26,883 nt of DNA, from assembly GCA_041584015.1 (NCBI GenBank), contig JBFHES010000032.1, positions 1 through 26,883 on the forward strand, in the 5' to 3' direction. The position numbers were made by a program, and so were the translations under genes. A model generated the notes under the pieces. That model did not search any database and had not been told where the DNA came from. It was given only the letters and a program-made list of their open reading frames with translations. This document shows positions 1 to 7,324 of the stretch, one piece after another (within the stretch, counting starts at the first letter, position 1; every line of letters starts with the position of its first letter). Source of the stretch: JBFHES01 sp041584015 (GTDB lineage: Bacteria > Bacteroidota > Bacteroidia > Bacteroidales > M50B96).

Positions 1-116
1 ATGTAAAAAAGATTGTAGAAGAGCACAACGGAAAAATTGAAGTAGATAGCGAGCACGGCAAAGGAACCAGCTTTAAAATCTATTTGCCGAAAATTGACAA
101 GAAGAACATTACCTAA
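1..116 (+). CDS. Sensor histidine kinase, C-terminal end only
   Basis: The open frame read from base 3 runs to the TAA at 114-116 and encodes the last 37 residues of a protein cut by the window edge. The residues GKGTSFKIYLP match the end of the HATPase_c domain (G2 box followed by the final beta strand) of sensor histidine kinases, and the preceding segment (HNGKIEVDSEHGKG) is the usual 'GG-I-v-SepGkGt' stretch. It is followed after 46 bases by a response regulator on the same strand, so the two most likely form a two-component operon. The sensor and membrane parts lie outside the window, so the signal cannot be inferred. Family assignment is sound; identity (for example RprX) is only a guess. 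Confidence 0.8.
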   Translation, partial: VKKIVEEHNGKIEVDSEHGKGTSFKIYLPKIDKKNIT

Positions 117-162
117 TTAAGGATATTCCATTTATATTTGAAATACACAAAAGTTAAACAGA

Positions 163-843
163 ATGGCAAAACGAATTTTACTTGTTGAAGATGATGAAAA
201 CTTAGGTTCATTATTGTGTGAATATCTTAAAGCCAAAGGCTATCAGTCTGATTTAGCTACCGATGGCTTAAAGGGCTACGATGCATTTATGCAAAATAAA
301 TATGATGTTTGCATACTCGACATTATGATGCCCTACAAAGATGGTATAAGCCTGGCCAAAGACATACGCAACATCAACAGCGAAATCCCTATCGTTTTCC
401 TTACGGCCAAGTCGTTACAGGACGATGTAATTGAAGGCTTTAAAGTTGGCGCGGACGACTACATGAAGAAGCCATTTAGCATGGAAGAATTGCTGTTACG
501 AATAGAGGTTATTCTGAAACGCACCAAAAAGCAGCAAGATAGCCAACCACAGGATTACCAGCTAGGTAATTACATATTCGATCCGAATAAGCGCATTTTA
601 ACCTTTGATGGCGAACAAACCAAACTTACCACAAAGGAATCGGAGCTGCTTAAGCTTTTGGTTGATAATAAAAATGATGTATTGGAAAGGAATGTTGCCT
701 TGCAACAGATTTGGAAGGATGACACTTATTTTAATGCCAGAAGCATGGACGTGTACATTACTAAACTAAGAAAGCTCCTGAATAAGGAGCCTTCTATTGA
801 AATTATAAATATCCACGGTAAGGGATTCAAATTAATTTTGTAG
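163..843 (+). CDS. OmpR/PhoB-family response regulator (RprY-like)
   Basis: This 226-residue protein is a two-domain transcriptional response regulator. The receiver domain (about residues 4-118) shows the acidic pair D10/D11, the phosphoacceptor D53 in ILDIMMP, T81 in the FLTAKS strand and K103 in MKKPF. Residues about 130-226 are an OmpR-type winged-helix DNA-binding domain (TTKESELLKLL, then ARSMDVYITKLRKLL and the GKGFKL wing). Length and architecture are those of the family. The partner kinase ends 46 bases upstream. It converges on clpX with only 12 bases between the stop codons, leaving no room for a separate terminator. It resembles the Bacteroides RprY regulator, but that identity is inferred from general likeness only; the regulon cannot be read from the sequence. 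Confidence 0.92.
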   Translation: MAKRILLVEDDENLGSLLCEYLKAKGYQSDLATDGLKGYDAFMQNKYDVCILDIMMPYKDGISLAKDIRNINSEIPIVFLTAKSLQDDVIEGFKVGADDYMKKPFSMEELLLRIEVILKRTKKQQDSQPQDYQLGNYIFDPNKRILTFDGEQTKLTTKESELLKLLVDNKNDVLERNVALQQIWKDDTYFNARSMDVYITKLRKLLNKEPSIEIINIHGKGFKLIL

Positions 844-855
844 GATAGCTTATTT

Positions 856-2073
856 CTAAACCGCTACTTTAAGCTTTTGAATGTTCGACTTCTCAAGCTT
901 TTCCTTTGCATACTTTTGAGTGATAGTAATCGATTTCTTTTTCGATCCAGGTAACTCAAACATTGCATCCATCATTATGGCTTCGCATATGGAACGTAAA
1001 CCGCGAGCACCGAGCTTAAACTCAATGGCCTTATCTACTACATACTCAAATGCGTCCTCTTCGAAATCAAGCTTAATTTCATCAAGCTCAAACAACTTAA
1101 TATACTGCTTAATAATGGAGTTCTTAGGTACGGTTAAAATCTGACGTAGTGCATCACGCTTTAACGGCTCCAAATAGGTGAGCACCGGCAAACGGCCAAT
1201 TATTTCAGGAATCAAACCAAAAGAGCGTAAATCCTGAGGTGCTATATATTGCAATAAGTTATCTCTATCTATCTGGCCTTTATCTTTGCTGGCACCATAA
1301 CCAACAACCTGTGTATTTAGTCGCTGACCAATTTTACGATCAATACCTTCGAAAGCACCACCACATACAAATAAAATATTCTTTGTATTTACAGGAATCA
1401 TTTTCTGATCAGGATGTTTACGACCACCTTGCGGAGGAACATTTACAATTGAACCTTCCAGCAGTTTAAGCAAACCTTGCTGAACACCTTCACCTGAAAC
1501 ATCTCTTGTAATTGATGGATTATCGCCCTTTCTGGCAATCTTATCAATTTCATCAATAAAAACAATACCTTTCTCGGCAGCTTCCACATCATAATCTGCG
1601 GCTTGCAACAACCTTGTTAACAAGCTTTCAATATCTTCGCCTACATAACCAGCCTCGGTAAGTACCGTAGCATCAACAATAGTGAACGGTACGTGCAACA
1701 TTTTAGCAATGGTTCTTGCCAGTAAAGTTTTACCAGTTCCGGTTTCTCCAACAAGTACAATATTCGATTTCTCAATCTCAATATCGTCTAATCCTGTTTT
1801 TTGTAAGATTCGCTTATAATGATTGTAAACGGCAACAGATAAATATTTTTTAGCTTCTTCCTGACCGATGACATATTGATCTAAGAATGACTTAATCTCA
1901 GCAGGTTTCATTAATTTAATCTGCTTCACATCAAAGTCGCTTTTCTTTTTTAGCTCTTCGCCAACAATCTGCATAGCTTGCTCAACACAGCTATCACAAA
2001 TGTGTCCGTTAATTCCGGCTATTAAAAGATTAGTGTCTTTTTTCTCTCTACCACAAAATGAGCATTTGTTCAT
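856..2073 (-). CDS. clpX: ATP-dependent Clp protease ATP-binding subunit ClpX
   Basis: ClpX is the AAA+ unfoldase that delivers tagged substrates to ClpP. From the ATG at 2073 the protein has 405 residues. It has the N-terminal zinc-binding domain (C4, C7, C26, C29), Walker A GETGTGKT (109-116), the pore loop GYVG (142-145), Walker B FIDEID with D174/E175, the RKH loop (218-220), sensor/arginine-finger region GLIPEIIGRLP and a C-terminal small domain. A longer reading from a TTG at 2082 would add three residues; the ATG directly before the zinc-finger start is preferred. The ClpP-docking loop reads VGYGA where E. coli has IGFGA. It lies 41 bases downstream of clpP, on the same strand, and is probably cotranscribed with it. 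The family call is secure. Confidence 0.98.
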   Translation of the reverse strand: MNKCSFCGREKKDTNLLIAGINGHICDSCVEQAMQIVGEELKKKSDFDVKQIKLMKPAEIKSFLDQYVIGQEEAKKYLSVAVYNHYKRILQKTGLDDIEIEKSNIVLVGETGTGKTLLARTIAKMLHVPFTIVDATVLTEAGYVGEDIESLLTRLLQAADYDVEAAEKGIVFIDEIDKIARKGDNPSITRDVSGEGVQQGLLKLLEGSIVNVPPQGGRKHPDQKMIPVNTKNILFVCGGAFEGIDRKIGQRLNTQVVGYGASKDKGQIDRDNLLQYIAPQDLRSFGLIPEIIGRLPVLTYLEPLKRDALRQILTVPKNSIIKQYIKLFELDEIKLDFEEDAFEYVVDKAIEFKLGARGLRSICEAIMMDAMFELPGSKKKSITITQKYAKEKLEKSNIQKLKVAV

Positions 2074-2114
2074 TTCTATCAATTTTAAATTAAGTCAGAC
2101 GCTTTGTACGTGTC

Positions 2115-2801
2115 TTATTTCTTTTTGTTCTTCTCTCGAACCATTACTTCGTCAATCATACCATATTCCATGGCTTCCTGAGCGGTCATCCAGTAATCAC
2201 GATCTGAATCTTTTTCAATGGTTTTAAAAGTCTGTCCAGAATGTTCAGCAAGTATATCATACAACTCTTTCTTCAGTTTTTGAATTTCGCGAGCGGTAAT
2301 CTCAATGTCAGACGCTTGTCCGGAAGCACCACCCATTGGCTGGTGAATCATTATACGAGAGTGCTTTAATGCTGTACGTTTCCCAGCGGTTCCGGCAGTA
2401 AGTAGCACAGCTCCCATTGATGCTGCCATTCCAGTACAAATGGTTGCTATATCGGATGAGATGTATTGCATGGTATCATAAATACCTAAGCCAGCATGCA
2501 CCGATCCGCCCGGAGAATTAAAATATATCTGAATATCCTTTGATGGATCTGCTGATTCGAGGAAAAGCAATTGCGCCTGAATTACATTGGCTACATAATC
2601 ATCAATTGGCAAACCAAGGAAAATAATACGATCCATCATTAACCTTGAGAAAACATCCATTGCAGCAACATTTAACTGTCGCTCCTCGATGATGTTTGGT
2701 GTAATATAATTGTTAAAGAAAGATGTATACTTATCGTAGTTTAAGCTACTTATTCCTACATGTTTGGTTGCATATTTTCTGAATTCATCATTTGGAATCA
2801 T
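2115..2801 (-). CDS. clpP: ATP-dependent Clp protease proteolytic subunit ClpP
   Basis: This is the serine peptidase that forms the tetradecameric chamber working with ClpX in the cytoplasm. The 228-residue protein carries the catalytic triad S128 (in GMAASMGA), H153 (in MIHQPMGG) and D202 (in SDRDYW). The N-terminal TPNIIEER stretch corresponds to the processed N-terminus of other ClpP proteins, suggesting an N-terminal propeptide of roughly 30-35 residues. The oxyanion region NSPGGS (95-100) is intact. It is preceded by a candidate -7 box at 2943-2950, so it may be transcribed on its own as well as together with clpX downstream. Trigger factor lies upstream, separated by a terminator-like hairpin. 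Nothing is missing or odd. Confidence 0.98.
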   Translation of the reverse strand: MIPNDEFRKYATKHVGISSLNYDKYTSFFNNYITPNIIEERQLNVAAMDVFSRLMMDRIIFLGLPIDDYVANVIQAQLLFLESADPSKDIQIYFNSPGGSVHAGLGIYDTMQYISSDIATICTGMAASMGAVLLTAGTAGKRTALKHSRIMIHQPMGGASGQASDIEITAREIQKLKKELYDILAEHSGQTFKTIEKDSDRDYWMTAQEAMEYGMIDEVMVREKNKKK

Positions 2802-2942
2802 AGTATTCGAAATTTAAGGTTTAATAATCTGCTAATAACATAAACACTTCAACAGCTGGCTAATAATTATGTTTACCACAAATGCTGTGTATTGATTGCT
2901 AAGTCTATTGCTGTGTTGTTTTTCTGCTTACTAATAGTAGGA

Positions 2943-2950
2943 CAAAGGTA
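2943..2950 (-). promoter_or_regulatory. Candidate -7 promoter box for clpP-clpX
   Basis: The minus strand reads TACCTTTG, an exact match to the Bacteroidota -7 consensus TAnnTTTG. No TTG is found at the expected -33 distance. It would place the transcript start about 135 bases before the clpP ATG. It comes directly after the tig terminator, so the terminator's T-rich tail forms its upstream region. Assigned by pattern only. Confidence 0.45.
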
Positions 2951-2963
2951 AAAATATAAAACC

Positions 2964-3005
2964 AAAAAGAGGTTAGATTCACTATGAAATAGCACCTAAC
3001 CTCTT
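2964..3005 (-). terminator. Intrinsic terminator of tig
   Basis: A perfect 10-bp inverted repeat (AAGAGGTTAG at 2967-2976 and CTAACCTCTT at 2996-3005) with a 19-base loop is followed on the minus strand by TTTGGTTTTATATTTTT. It begins 24 bases beyond the tig stop codon. The loop is rather long for a strong terminator, so partial read-through into clpP is possible. Confidence 0.65.
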
Positions 3006-3028
3006 AACGTATATTGTAGTATTGACGT

Positions 3029-4447
3029 TTACTCTTCTGTTTTAGCTTCGTCTTTTACAGGCTCTTCTACATTCAATTGCTCTGTAGGGATGGCTGCTTC
3101 AGGTTGCACCAATTTAGTAAATTCTTCTGCCGAAACTTCTTTAGCTTCCAGCTTCACCATTTCCTTAAGCGCTTTCTGAACTTTCTCGTCCTTTTTGTTT
3201 TCAGCAATCTTGTTTCGTTGCTCTTCGTTCTCTAAAAGTTGGTTTGCAAACTTGTTCAACTCTTCTTCTGGCAGGTGAGCAATACCGTATTGTCTAAATT
3301 GTCCAAGTGTTACCTGCTTGGCCATATCGAGCATATCTTCGTGCTCAACTTTAATTTCTTTCTCTCTGATTACCTTGTCTTTGATAAGCTGCCATTCTAG
3401 ATCTTTTTCGAACATTGGCCATTCTTTCTCAATCTGCTCAGCAGTCAACTCTTTGTTTGTTGCATCTAACCAGCGCTTAAGAAACTCTGTTGGTAATTGA
3501 AGTTTGTATTTCGCAGCCAAGGCTTCTTTTAAGTCGATGCCAAATTTGTAATCTGATTCATAAACAAGATCAGCTGCAATTTCTTCGGTAAGCTTTGCCT
3601 TAAACTCTTCTTCTGTTTTAATTACGCCAGCACCATAGTTTTTATCGTAAAACTCCTGATTTAACTCCGCATTGTGGAATTTAGAAACTTCAGTGATGGT
3701 TAACTCACACTTACCTTCCACTTTTTCGGCAACTTCTTTTTCAATCTTAAGCATTGATGCAAGATCAGCTGCATTAGGGAAAGCTTTGCTGATTTCAACA
3801 ATCACTTTATCATCTTTCTTCTTACCTAGAATAGCTTTACTTACTTCCTCGTCCTTTATTGTTTTAGTAAGGAAAGTAGCATCAATAGCTGAAACACCTT
3901 CAGGTAATAAGTTACCATCTTCGTCAACCTGATTAAAGTCAACCTTAAGCATGCAGTCTTCTTCTGCAACATCAGAAACTTTAAACTCACCACCATTTGC
4001 AGTTAAAGACTCAATACGCTTGTTTAGCATATCATCGTCAACCTTAATTGTATAATATGGTACAACATCATTATCTGAAATTTCAAGATCAAACTCTGGA
4101 GCCATACCTAAGTCGAACGTAAATTCGAATTCTAAATCAGTATCCCAATCGATAGCGGCCTGTTTGTCGCTTGGCATTGGATCACCAAGAATATTCAATT
4201 TCTCATCAACCAAATATTTGTAAAGATTTTCCGATACAACCTTATTCACTTCTTCGGCTAAAGCTGCCTTACCATAAAGCTTTTTCACTACTCCCATCGG
4301 CACCATCCCTTTACGGAAACCTTTAATCTCAGCTTGTTTCCGATAACCTTTTAAAGTTTCGTTCAGTTTTGCCTCATAATCTGCCTGTTCAATTTTCATT
4401 GTCAAAACAGCATTCAACTCGTCAACCTTTTGTGTGGTAATGTTCAT
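3029..4447 (-). CDS. tig: Trigger factor (ribosome-associated chaperone)
   Basis: Trigger factor binds nascent chains at the ribosome exit tunnel. The 472-residue protein begins with the ribosome-binding domain (residues 1 to about 115), whose signature loop reads GFRKGMVP in place of the GFRxGKxP of E. coli. A divergent FKBP-like middle domain follows (about 150-245), then a long helical, charged C-terminal arm domain. The final 25 residues are an acidic, probably disordered tail. Length is slightly above the E. coli protein. It heads the tig, clpP, clpX series, the usual bacterial arrangement. Its ATG lies only 26 bases from the terminator of the upstream tRNA, so its promoter must overlap that terminator or it depends on read-through. 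The overall family is clear; the weak conservation of the peptidyl-prolyl isomerase domain is typical for this phylum. Confidence 0.95.
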   Translation of the reverse strand: MNITTQKVDELNAVLTMKIEQADYEAKLNETLKGYRKQAEIKGFRKGMVPMGVVKKLYGKAALAEEVNKVVSENLYKYLVDEKLNILGDPMPSDKQAAIDWDTDLEFEFTFDLGMAPEFDLEISDNDVVPYYTIKVDDDMLNKRIESLTANGGEFKVSDVAEEDCMLKVDFNQVDEDGNLLPEGVSAIDATFLTKTIKDEEVSKAILGKKKDDKVIVEISKAFPNAADLASMLKIEKEVAEKVEGKCELTITEVSKFHNAELNQEFYDKNYGAGVIKTEEEFKAKLTEEIAADLVYESDYKFGIDLKEALAAKYKLQLPTEFLKRWLDATNKELTAEQIEKEWPMFEKDLEWQLIKDKVIREKEIKVEHEDMLDMAKQVTLGQFRQYGIAHLPEEELNKFANQLLENEEQRNKIAENKKDEKVQKALKEMVKLEAKEVSAEEFTKLVQPEAAIPTEQLNVEEPVKDEAKTEE

Positions 4448-4473
4448 CTCTTCAAATTAAAATCATATAATTG

Positions 4474-4517
4474 AAAAAAACCGCTAACTTCGGTTCGAAG
4501 CCTGAAGTATAGCGGTT
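4474..4517 (-). terminator. Intrinsic terminator of tRNA-Leu
   Basis: On the minus strand AACCGCTA pairs with TAGCGGTT (8 bp), with an inner ACTTC/GAAGT stem of 5 bp separated by one bulged base, and the hairpin is followed by TTTTTTTC. It begins 9 bases after the tRNA 3' end and ends 26 bases before the tig start codon. Confidence 0.8.
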
Positions 4518-4526
4518 GAATTTATG

Positions 4527-4608
4527 TACGGATGAAGGGACTCGAACCCCCACGTCTTTCGACACTAGATCCTAAGTCTAGCGCGGCTACCAATTACGCC
4601 ACATCCGC
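4527..4608 (-). tRNA. tRNA-Leu (anticodon UAG)
   Basis: The minus strand folds as a class II tRNA of 82 bases. The acceptor stem GCGGATG/CATCCGT has a G1-U72 wobble. The D-arm contains AATTGGTAG. The anticodon stem CTAGA/TCTAG encloses the loop CTTAGGA, giving anticodon TAG. A long variable arm (GTCGAAAGAC) and the T-loop TTCGAGT complete the fold. The discriminator base is A and CCA is not encoded. It reads CUN leucine codons. It has its own promoter box upstream and terminator downstream. Confidence 0.97.
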
Positions 4609-4619
4609 AATTTGCGGTG

Positions 4620-4627
4620 CAAAGATA
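4620..4627 (-). promoter_or_regulatory. Candidate -7 promoter box for tRNA-Leu
   Basis: The minus strand reads TATCTTTG, an exact TAnnTTTG match, 11 bases before the mature 5' end of the tRNA, which is the distance expected for a short tRNA leader. No well-placed -33 TTG is seen; the nearest is 23 bases upstream of the box. Confidence 0.55.
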
Positions 4628-4723
4628 ATTTAATTTTCTTAAATCACATACAATTTACAACTTTTTGCACATTCAAATCAAATTATACCCAAACTTTTTT
4701 TGAACATCCGAATGACAGGCAAC

Positions 4724-4758
4724 AAAAAAGGCTCTCAAGTTTAGTAAATGAGAGCCTT
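4724..4758 (-). terminator. Intrinsic terminator of the T9SS-sorted thioredoxin-like gene
   Basis: A perfect 10-bp inverted repeat (AAGGCTCTCA at 4728-4737, TGAGAGCCTT at 4749-4758) with an 11-base loop is followed on the minus strand by a T run. It sits 27 bases beyond the stop codon at 4786. Confidence 0.85.
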
Positions 4759-4785
4759 ATGGGGGTTAACAATTTCTTTGAAATG

Positions 4786-5538
4786 TTAGTTTATCACAAT
4801 TCGTTTGGTCTCCATAAAATGATTCGTATTGGTCATTCGTATAAAATAATAGCCTTTCGACAATCCGGATTTATTCATTTTAACACTTTGCAATCCTCTT
4901 CGGTAATAGTTCGATTTTGTTTGAATTTTGTTTCCAAGCATGTCATACAAATCAAATGTAAAACTTGTTTCTGCACTAACCGAGAAGTTTATACTAATAT
5001 ACGACGAGGTACTCGGTGCAAAAGCACTGACAATATGGTCTTCAACCTTATCTTCTATTTCTGCTCCTAAAGTAAGACATGAGCTCAAGTAATTCTCTAT
5101 TTTGTCGACAGCACATTTTTTCATGTATCCATTTGGACAGATAACAAAGTAGCTAGGCACAACAGTAAGTTGAAATACATCTAATAATGAATCGGACTCA
5201 ACATATTTAAAGGATGGGAAGGTACCTCCGTTTATGGTTACAAAATCGTTCACTTCATAATCGGAACCTCCACCGGTCTCGTATGCCCAAACAACAACAT
5301 CACCAGCGCCGGCACCATGATTCTGCCATACAATCTCCAACAAACTCATGTCGGTTTGACAACTTCCACACTGTAATCCAAAAAAATCTATTACTACACT
5401 TCTTCCTGCATTTAGTTCGTCATATAATCTATGAGTGTTCCCTTGCGTATCGGTAAGAGTTATATCTGGGGCAATCTGCTGAGCATCTATGGTAAGACTG
5501 CACAAAGCCAGCAGTAAAATTGTAAATATTCTTTTCAT
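4786..5538 (-). CDS. Exported thioredoxin-like protein with type IX secretion sorting domain
   Basis: Read from the ATG at 5538 the protein has 250 residues and starts with a typical signal peptide (charged MKR, hydrophobic residues 4-14, probable cleavage after IDAQ near residue 20). Residues about 22-150 look like a redoxin/TlpA-type thioredoxin fold with a CGSC motif (C57-C60) and a proline in the cis-Pro position (VVPSY, P128). Residues about 172-250 resemble a type A T9SS C-terminal domain: a beta-sandwich with the DMLGNKI, GLSKGYYFIRM and final KRIVIN strands. The expected product is therefore a periplasm-crossing, surface-attached or released thiol protein. An in-frame upstream start at 5589 would place 17 polar residues before the signal peptide and is rejected. 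The true substrate is unknown; a redox-inactive role is possible. Confidence 0.85.
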   Translation of the reverse strand: MKRIFTILLLALCSLTIDAQQIAPDITLTDTQGNTHRLYDELNAGRSVVIDFFGLQCGSCQTDMSLLEIVWQNHGAGAGDVVVWAYETGGGSDYEVNDFVTINGGTFPSFKYVESDSLLDVFQLTVVPSYFVICPNGYMKKCAVDKIENYLSSCLTLGAEIEDKVEDHIVSAFAPSTSSYISINFSVSAETSFTFDLYDMLGNKIQTKSNYYRRGLQSVKMNKSGLSKGYYFIRMTNTNHFMETKRIVIN

Positions 5539-5705
5539 ATCGTCCGTTTTAGATTTGTGATTTTTACAAAAACCGTTCCGCAAATTCACAGAAGGGGCGC
5601 ATCACACAAAATAAACAATACATGAACCAGCAAAGTTTAAATCTGGATTGATAATTAAATGTTAAAGTGGAACCAAACTACTTATTCAATCGTTGCTTCT
5701 TAAAC

Positions 5706-5713
5706 TATATTTG
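5706..5713 (+). promoter_or_regulatory. Candidate -7 promoter box for the DUF3108 gene
   Basis: TATATTTG matches TAnnTTTG exactly. A transcript starting just after it would have a leader of about 75 bases before the ATG at 5794. It would begin practically at the in-frame ATG at 5725, which supports the later start. No -33 TTG at the right distance. Confidence 0.5.
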
Positions 5714-5793
5714 CAGGATCGGTTATGAAGAACCAGCATACTAGTTTGGCTCGTGTTTTGAATCAAGCTGAATGCAAACATCAATACATCATC

Positions 5794-6549
5794 ATGAAAA
5801 ACACTCTTATTACATTACTATTACTTTGCTTCAACTTAGTCGCATTTACACAGTATAACTCCATCTACCAATCAGGCGAAGTACTTAATTATGAAATGTA
5901 TTATGGATGGATAAATGGAGGTAATGCAGCATTACAACTTTCAGACACCATCATTAATGATAAAATAATACATCACTCAAAGATGCATGCAAAAACGGCC
6001 GGCTTAACCGATAAACTTTATAAAGTTAGCGATGTTTACGAAAGCTACTTCGACCAAGGTTCCGGGTTACCTTTGCTAGCCATAAGAAACATAAAAGAAG
6101 GTGGGTATAAATATTACAACGAAGTTACCTTTAACAACGACAGCAATGAAGTTACTAGTCAAAAATCGGGAGTGGTTGCAGTACCCGACAGTACCTTCGA
6201 TATATTATCATCAATCTATTATTTGCGTAAACTCGTTAATGAAACAGGATTAGTAGACGGGCAAATTATTAATTTAAGCACCTATTTTGGAGATGAACAT
6301 TTTCCATTAATCTTGAGATACAAGGGAACTGAAAGAGTAAAAACTGATCTTGGAAAAATTAATTGTCACAAGTTTTCGCCCATTGTTGAAGTGGGGCGTG
6401 TTTTTGAAACACAAGACGATATGACCATCTGGTTCTCGGGTGATAAAAACTTTGTACCAATACGTGTGCAGTTTGAGTTATTTATCGGATCGCTTAAGTG
6501 CGACCTCATTTCATATGAAGGTCTTGCCCATCAATTAGAATTCCAATAA
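5794..6549 (+). CDS. Exported DUF3108-family protein
   Basis: The 251-residue product starts with a signal peptide (MKN, then a leucine-rich core, cleavage probably after AFTQ near residue 19). The rest has the pattern of DUF3108 proteins: an opening GEVLNYEMYYGWINGGNAAL strand pair, the middle VSDVYESYFD region, and a close of the type 'fg..ChkfsPiv.vGrvF...D.mtiWfS.D.n..Pv.v......Gslk.dL'. Family members are predicted lipocalin-like beta-barrel proteins of the cell envelope, with no established biochemical role. An earlier ATG at 5725 would bury the signal peptide behind 23 residues and lies too close to the promoter box. It is divergent from the thioredoxin-like gene and followed by efp with its own promoter, so it is probably monocistronic. 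Confidence 0.8.
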   Translation: MKNTLITLLLLCFNLVAFTQYNSIYQSGEVLNYEMYYGWINGGNAALQLSDTIINDKIIHHSKMHAKTAGLTDKLYKVSDVYESYFDQGSGLPLLAIRNIKEGGYKYYNEVTFNNDSNEVTSQKSGVVAVPDSTFDILSSIYYLRKLVNETGLVDGQIINLSTYFGDEHFPLILRYKGTERVKTDLGKINCHKFSPIVEVGRVFETQDDMTIWFSGDKNFVPIRVQFELFIGSLKCDLISYEGLAHQLEFQ

Positions 6550-6616
6550 GCTTTAATAATAACCCAGTTAAAAAAACTGAGTGAACCAAGGCCTTTTTTC
6601 AACATCGACACAAATG

Positions 6617-6648
6617 TTTGTAAAACAACTAAGTTTCATCTATTTTTG
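6617..6648 (+). promoter_or_regulatory. Bacteroidota-type promoter of efp
   Basis: A -33 element TTTG at 6617-6620 is followed by exactly 20 bases and then TATTTTTG (6641-6648), a full match to the TTG...TAnnTTTG consensus of the phylum. The predicted transcript start lies about 20-25 bases before the efp ATG. Confidence 0.7.
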
Positions 6649-6675
6649 CGTCAATTGAAAAATTAGTAAGAAGTT

Positions 6676-7245
6676 ATGGCATCAACATCAGATTTTAAAA
6701 ACGGTCTTTGCATAGAATACAATAAAGATCTTTATACAATTGTAAATTTTCAACATGTAAAACCAGGTAAAGGTCCTGCTTTTGTGCGCACAAAGTTGAA
6801 AAACTTAACCACCGGGAAAGTAATTGACAACACCTTTAGCTCAGGTGTGAAAATTACAACCGTTCGCGTTGAACGTCGACCATACCAGTTTTTATATAAA
6901 GATGACATGGGATACAACCTCATGCATACAGAAACATTCGAGCAAATTACACTGGAAGATCGATTTATAGACAAACCGGAATTCATGAAAGAAGGAATGA
7001 TGGTTGAGGTATTGTTCCATGCTGAGAATGAAATGCCACTTGTTTGCGATATGCCTCCGTTTGTTATTATGGAAGTAACTTATACCGAGCCAGGATTAAA
7101 AGGTGACACATCATCATCAACTGCATTAAAACAGGCAACTGTTGAAAGTGGTGCTGTTGTTAATGTTCCTTTATTTATCAATACAGGAGAAAAGATTAAA
7201 ATCGATACCAGAACAGGTGATTATTCGGAAAGAGTAAAAGAATAA
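6676..7245 (+). CDS. efp: Translation elongation factor P
   Basis: EF-P enters the ribosomal E site and promotes peptide bond formation at polyproline stretches. The 189-residue protein has the three expected beta domains: an N-terminal KOW-like domain (1 to about 65) with the tip loop KPGKGPAF, in which K32 occupies the site modified in other bacteria; a central OB domain (about 68-128, with FIDKPEFMKEGMMVEVLF); and a C-terminal OB domain containing the family signature region (GDTSSSTALKQATVESGAVVNVPLFINTGEKI...). Length is exactly typical. It has its own promoter and terminator. No EpmA, EpmB or other modifying enzyme is encoded in the window, so whether K32 is modified cannot be told. Confidence 0.98.
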   Translation: MASTSDFKNGLCIEYNKDLYTIVNFQHVKPGKGPAFVRTKLKNLTTGKVIDNTFSSGVKITTVRVERRPYQFLYKDDMGYNLMHTETFEQITLEDRFIDKPEFMKEGMMVEVLFHAENEMPLVCDMPPFVIMEVTYTEPGLKGDTSSSTALKQATVESGAVVNVPLFINTGEKIKIDTRTGDYSERVKE

Positions 7246-7264
7246 CATTTTTAAAATATAATGT

Positions 7265-7293
7265 AAAAGCCGGGCAGTGCCCGGCTTTTTTTT
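7265..7293 (+). terminator. Intrinsic terminator of efp
   Basis: A perfect stem AAAAGCCGGGC/GCCCGGCTTTT (7265-7275 and 7279-7289) with a 3-base loop AGT is followed by further T residues to 7293. This is the most GC-rich and clearest terminator in the window. Confidence 0.93.
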
Positions 7294-7324
7294 ATAGTTT
7301 TAATCCTGATTAAAGAATTAGGAA

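Noticed and set aside
2074..2082. TTG start that would lengthen ClpX by three residues
   Set aside because: The ATG at 2073 lies directly before the zinc-finger domain as in other ClpX proteins; TTG starts are uncommon and nothing favours this one.
6560..6600. Terminator after the DUF3108 gene
   Set aside because: Only a five-pair CAGTT/AACTG stem and a self-complementary AAGGCCTT near a T run are present; too weak to call.
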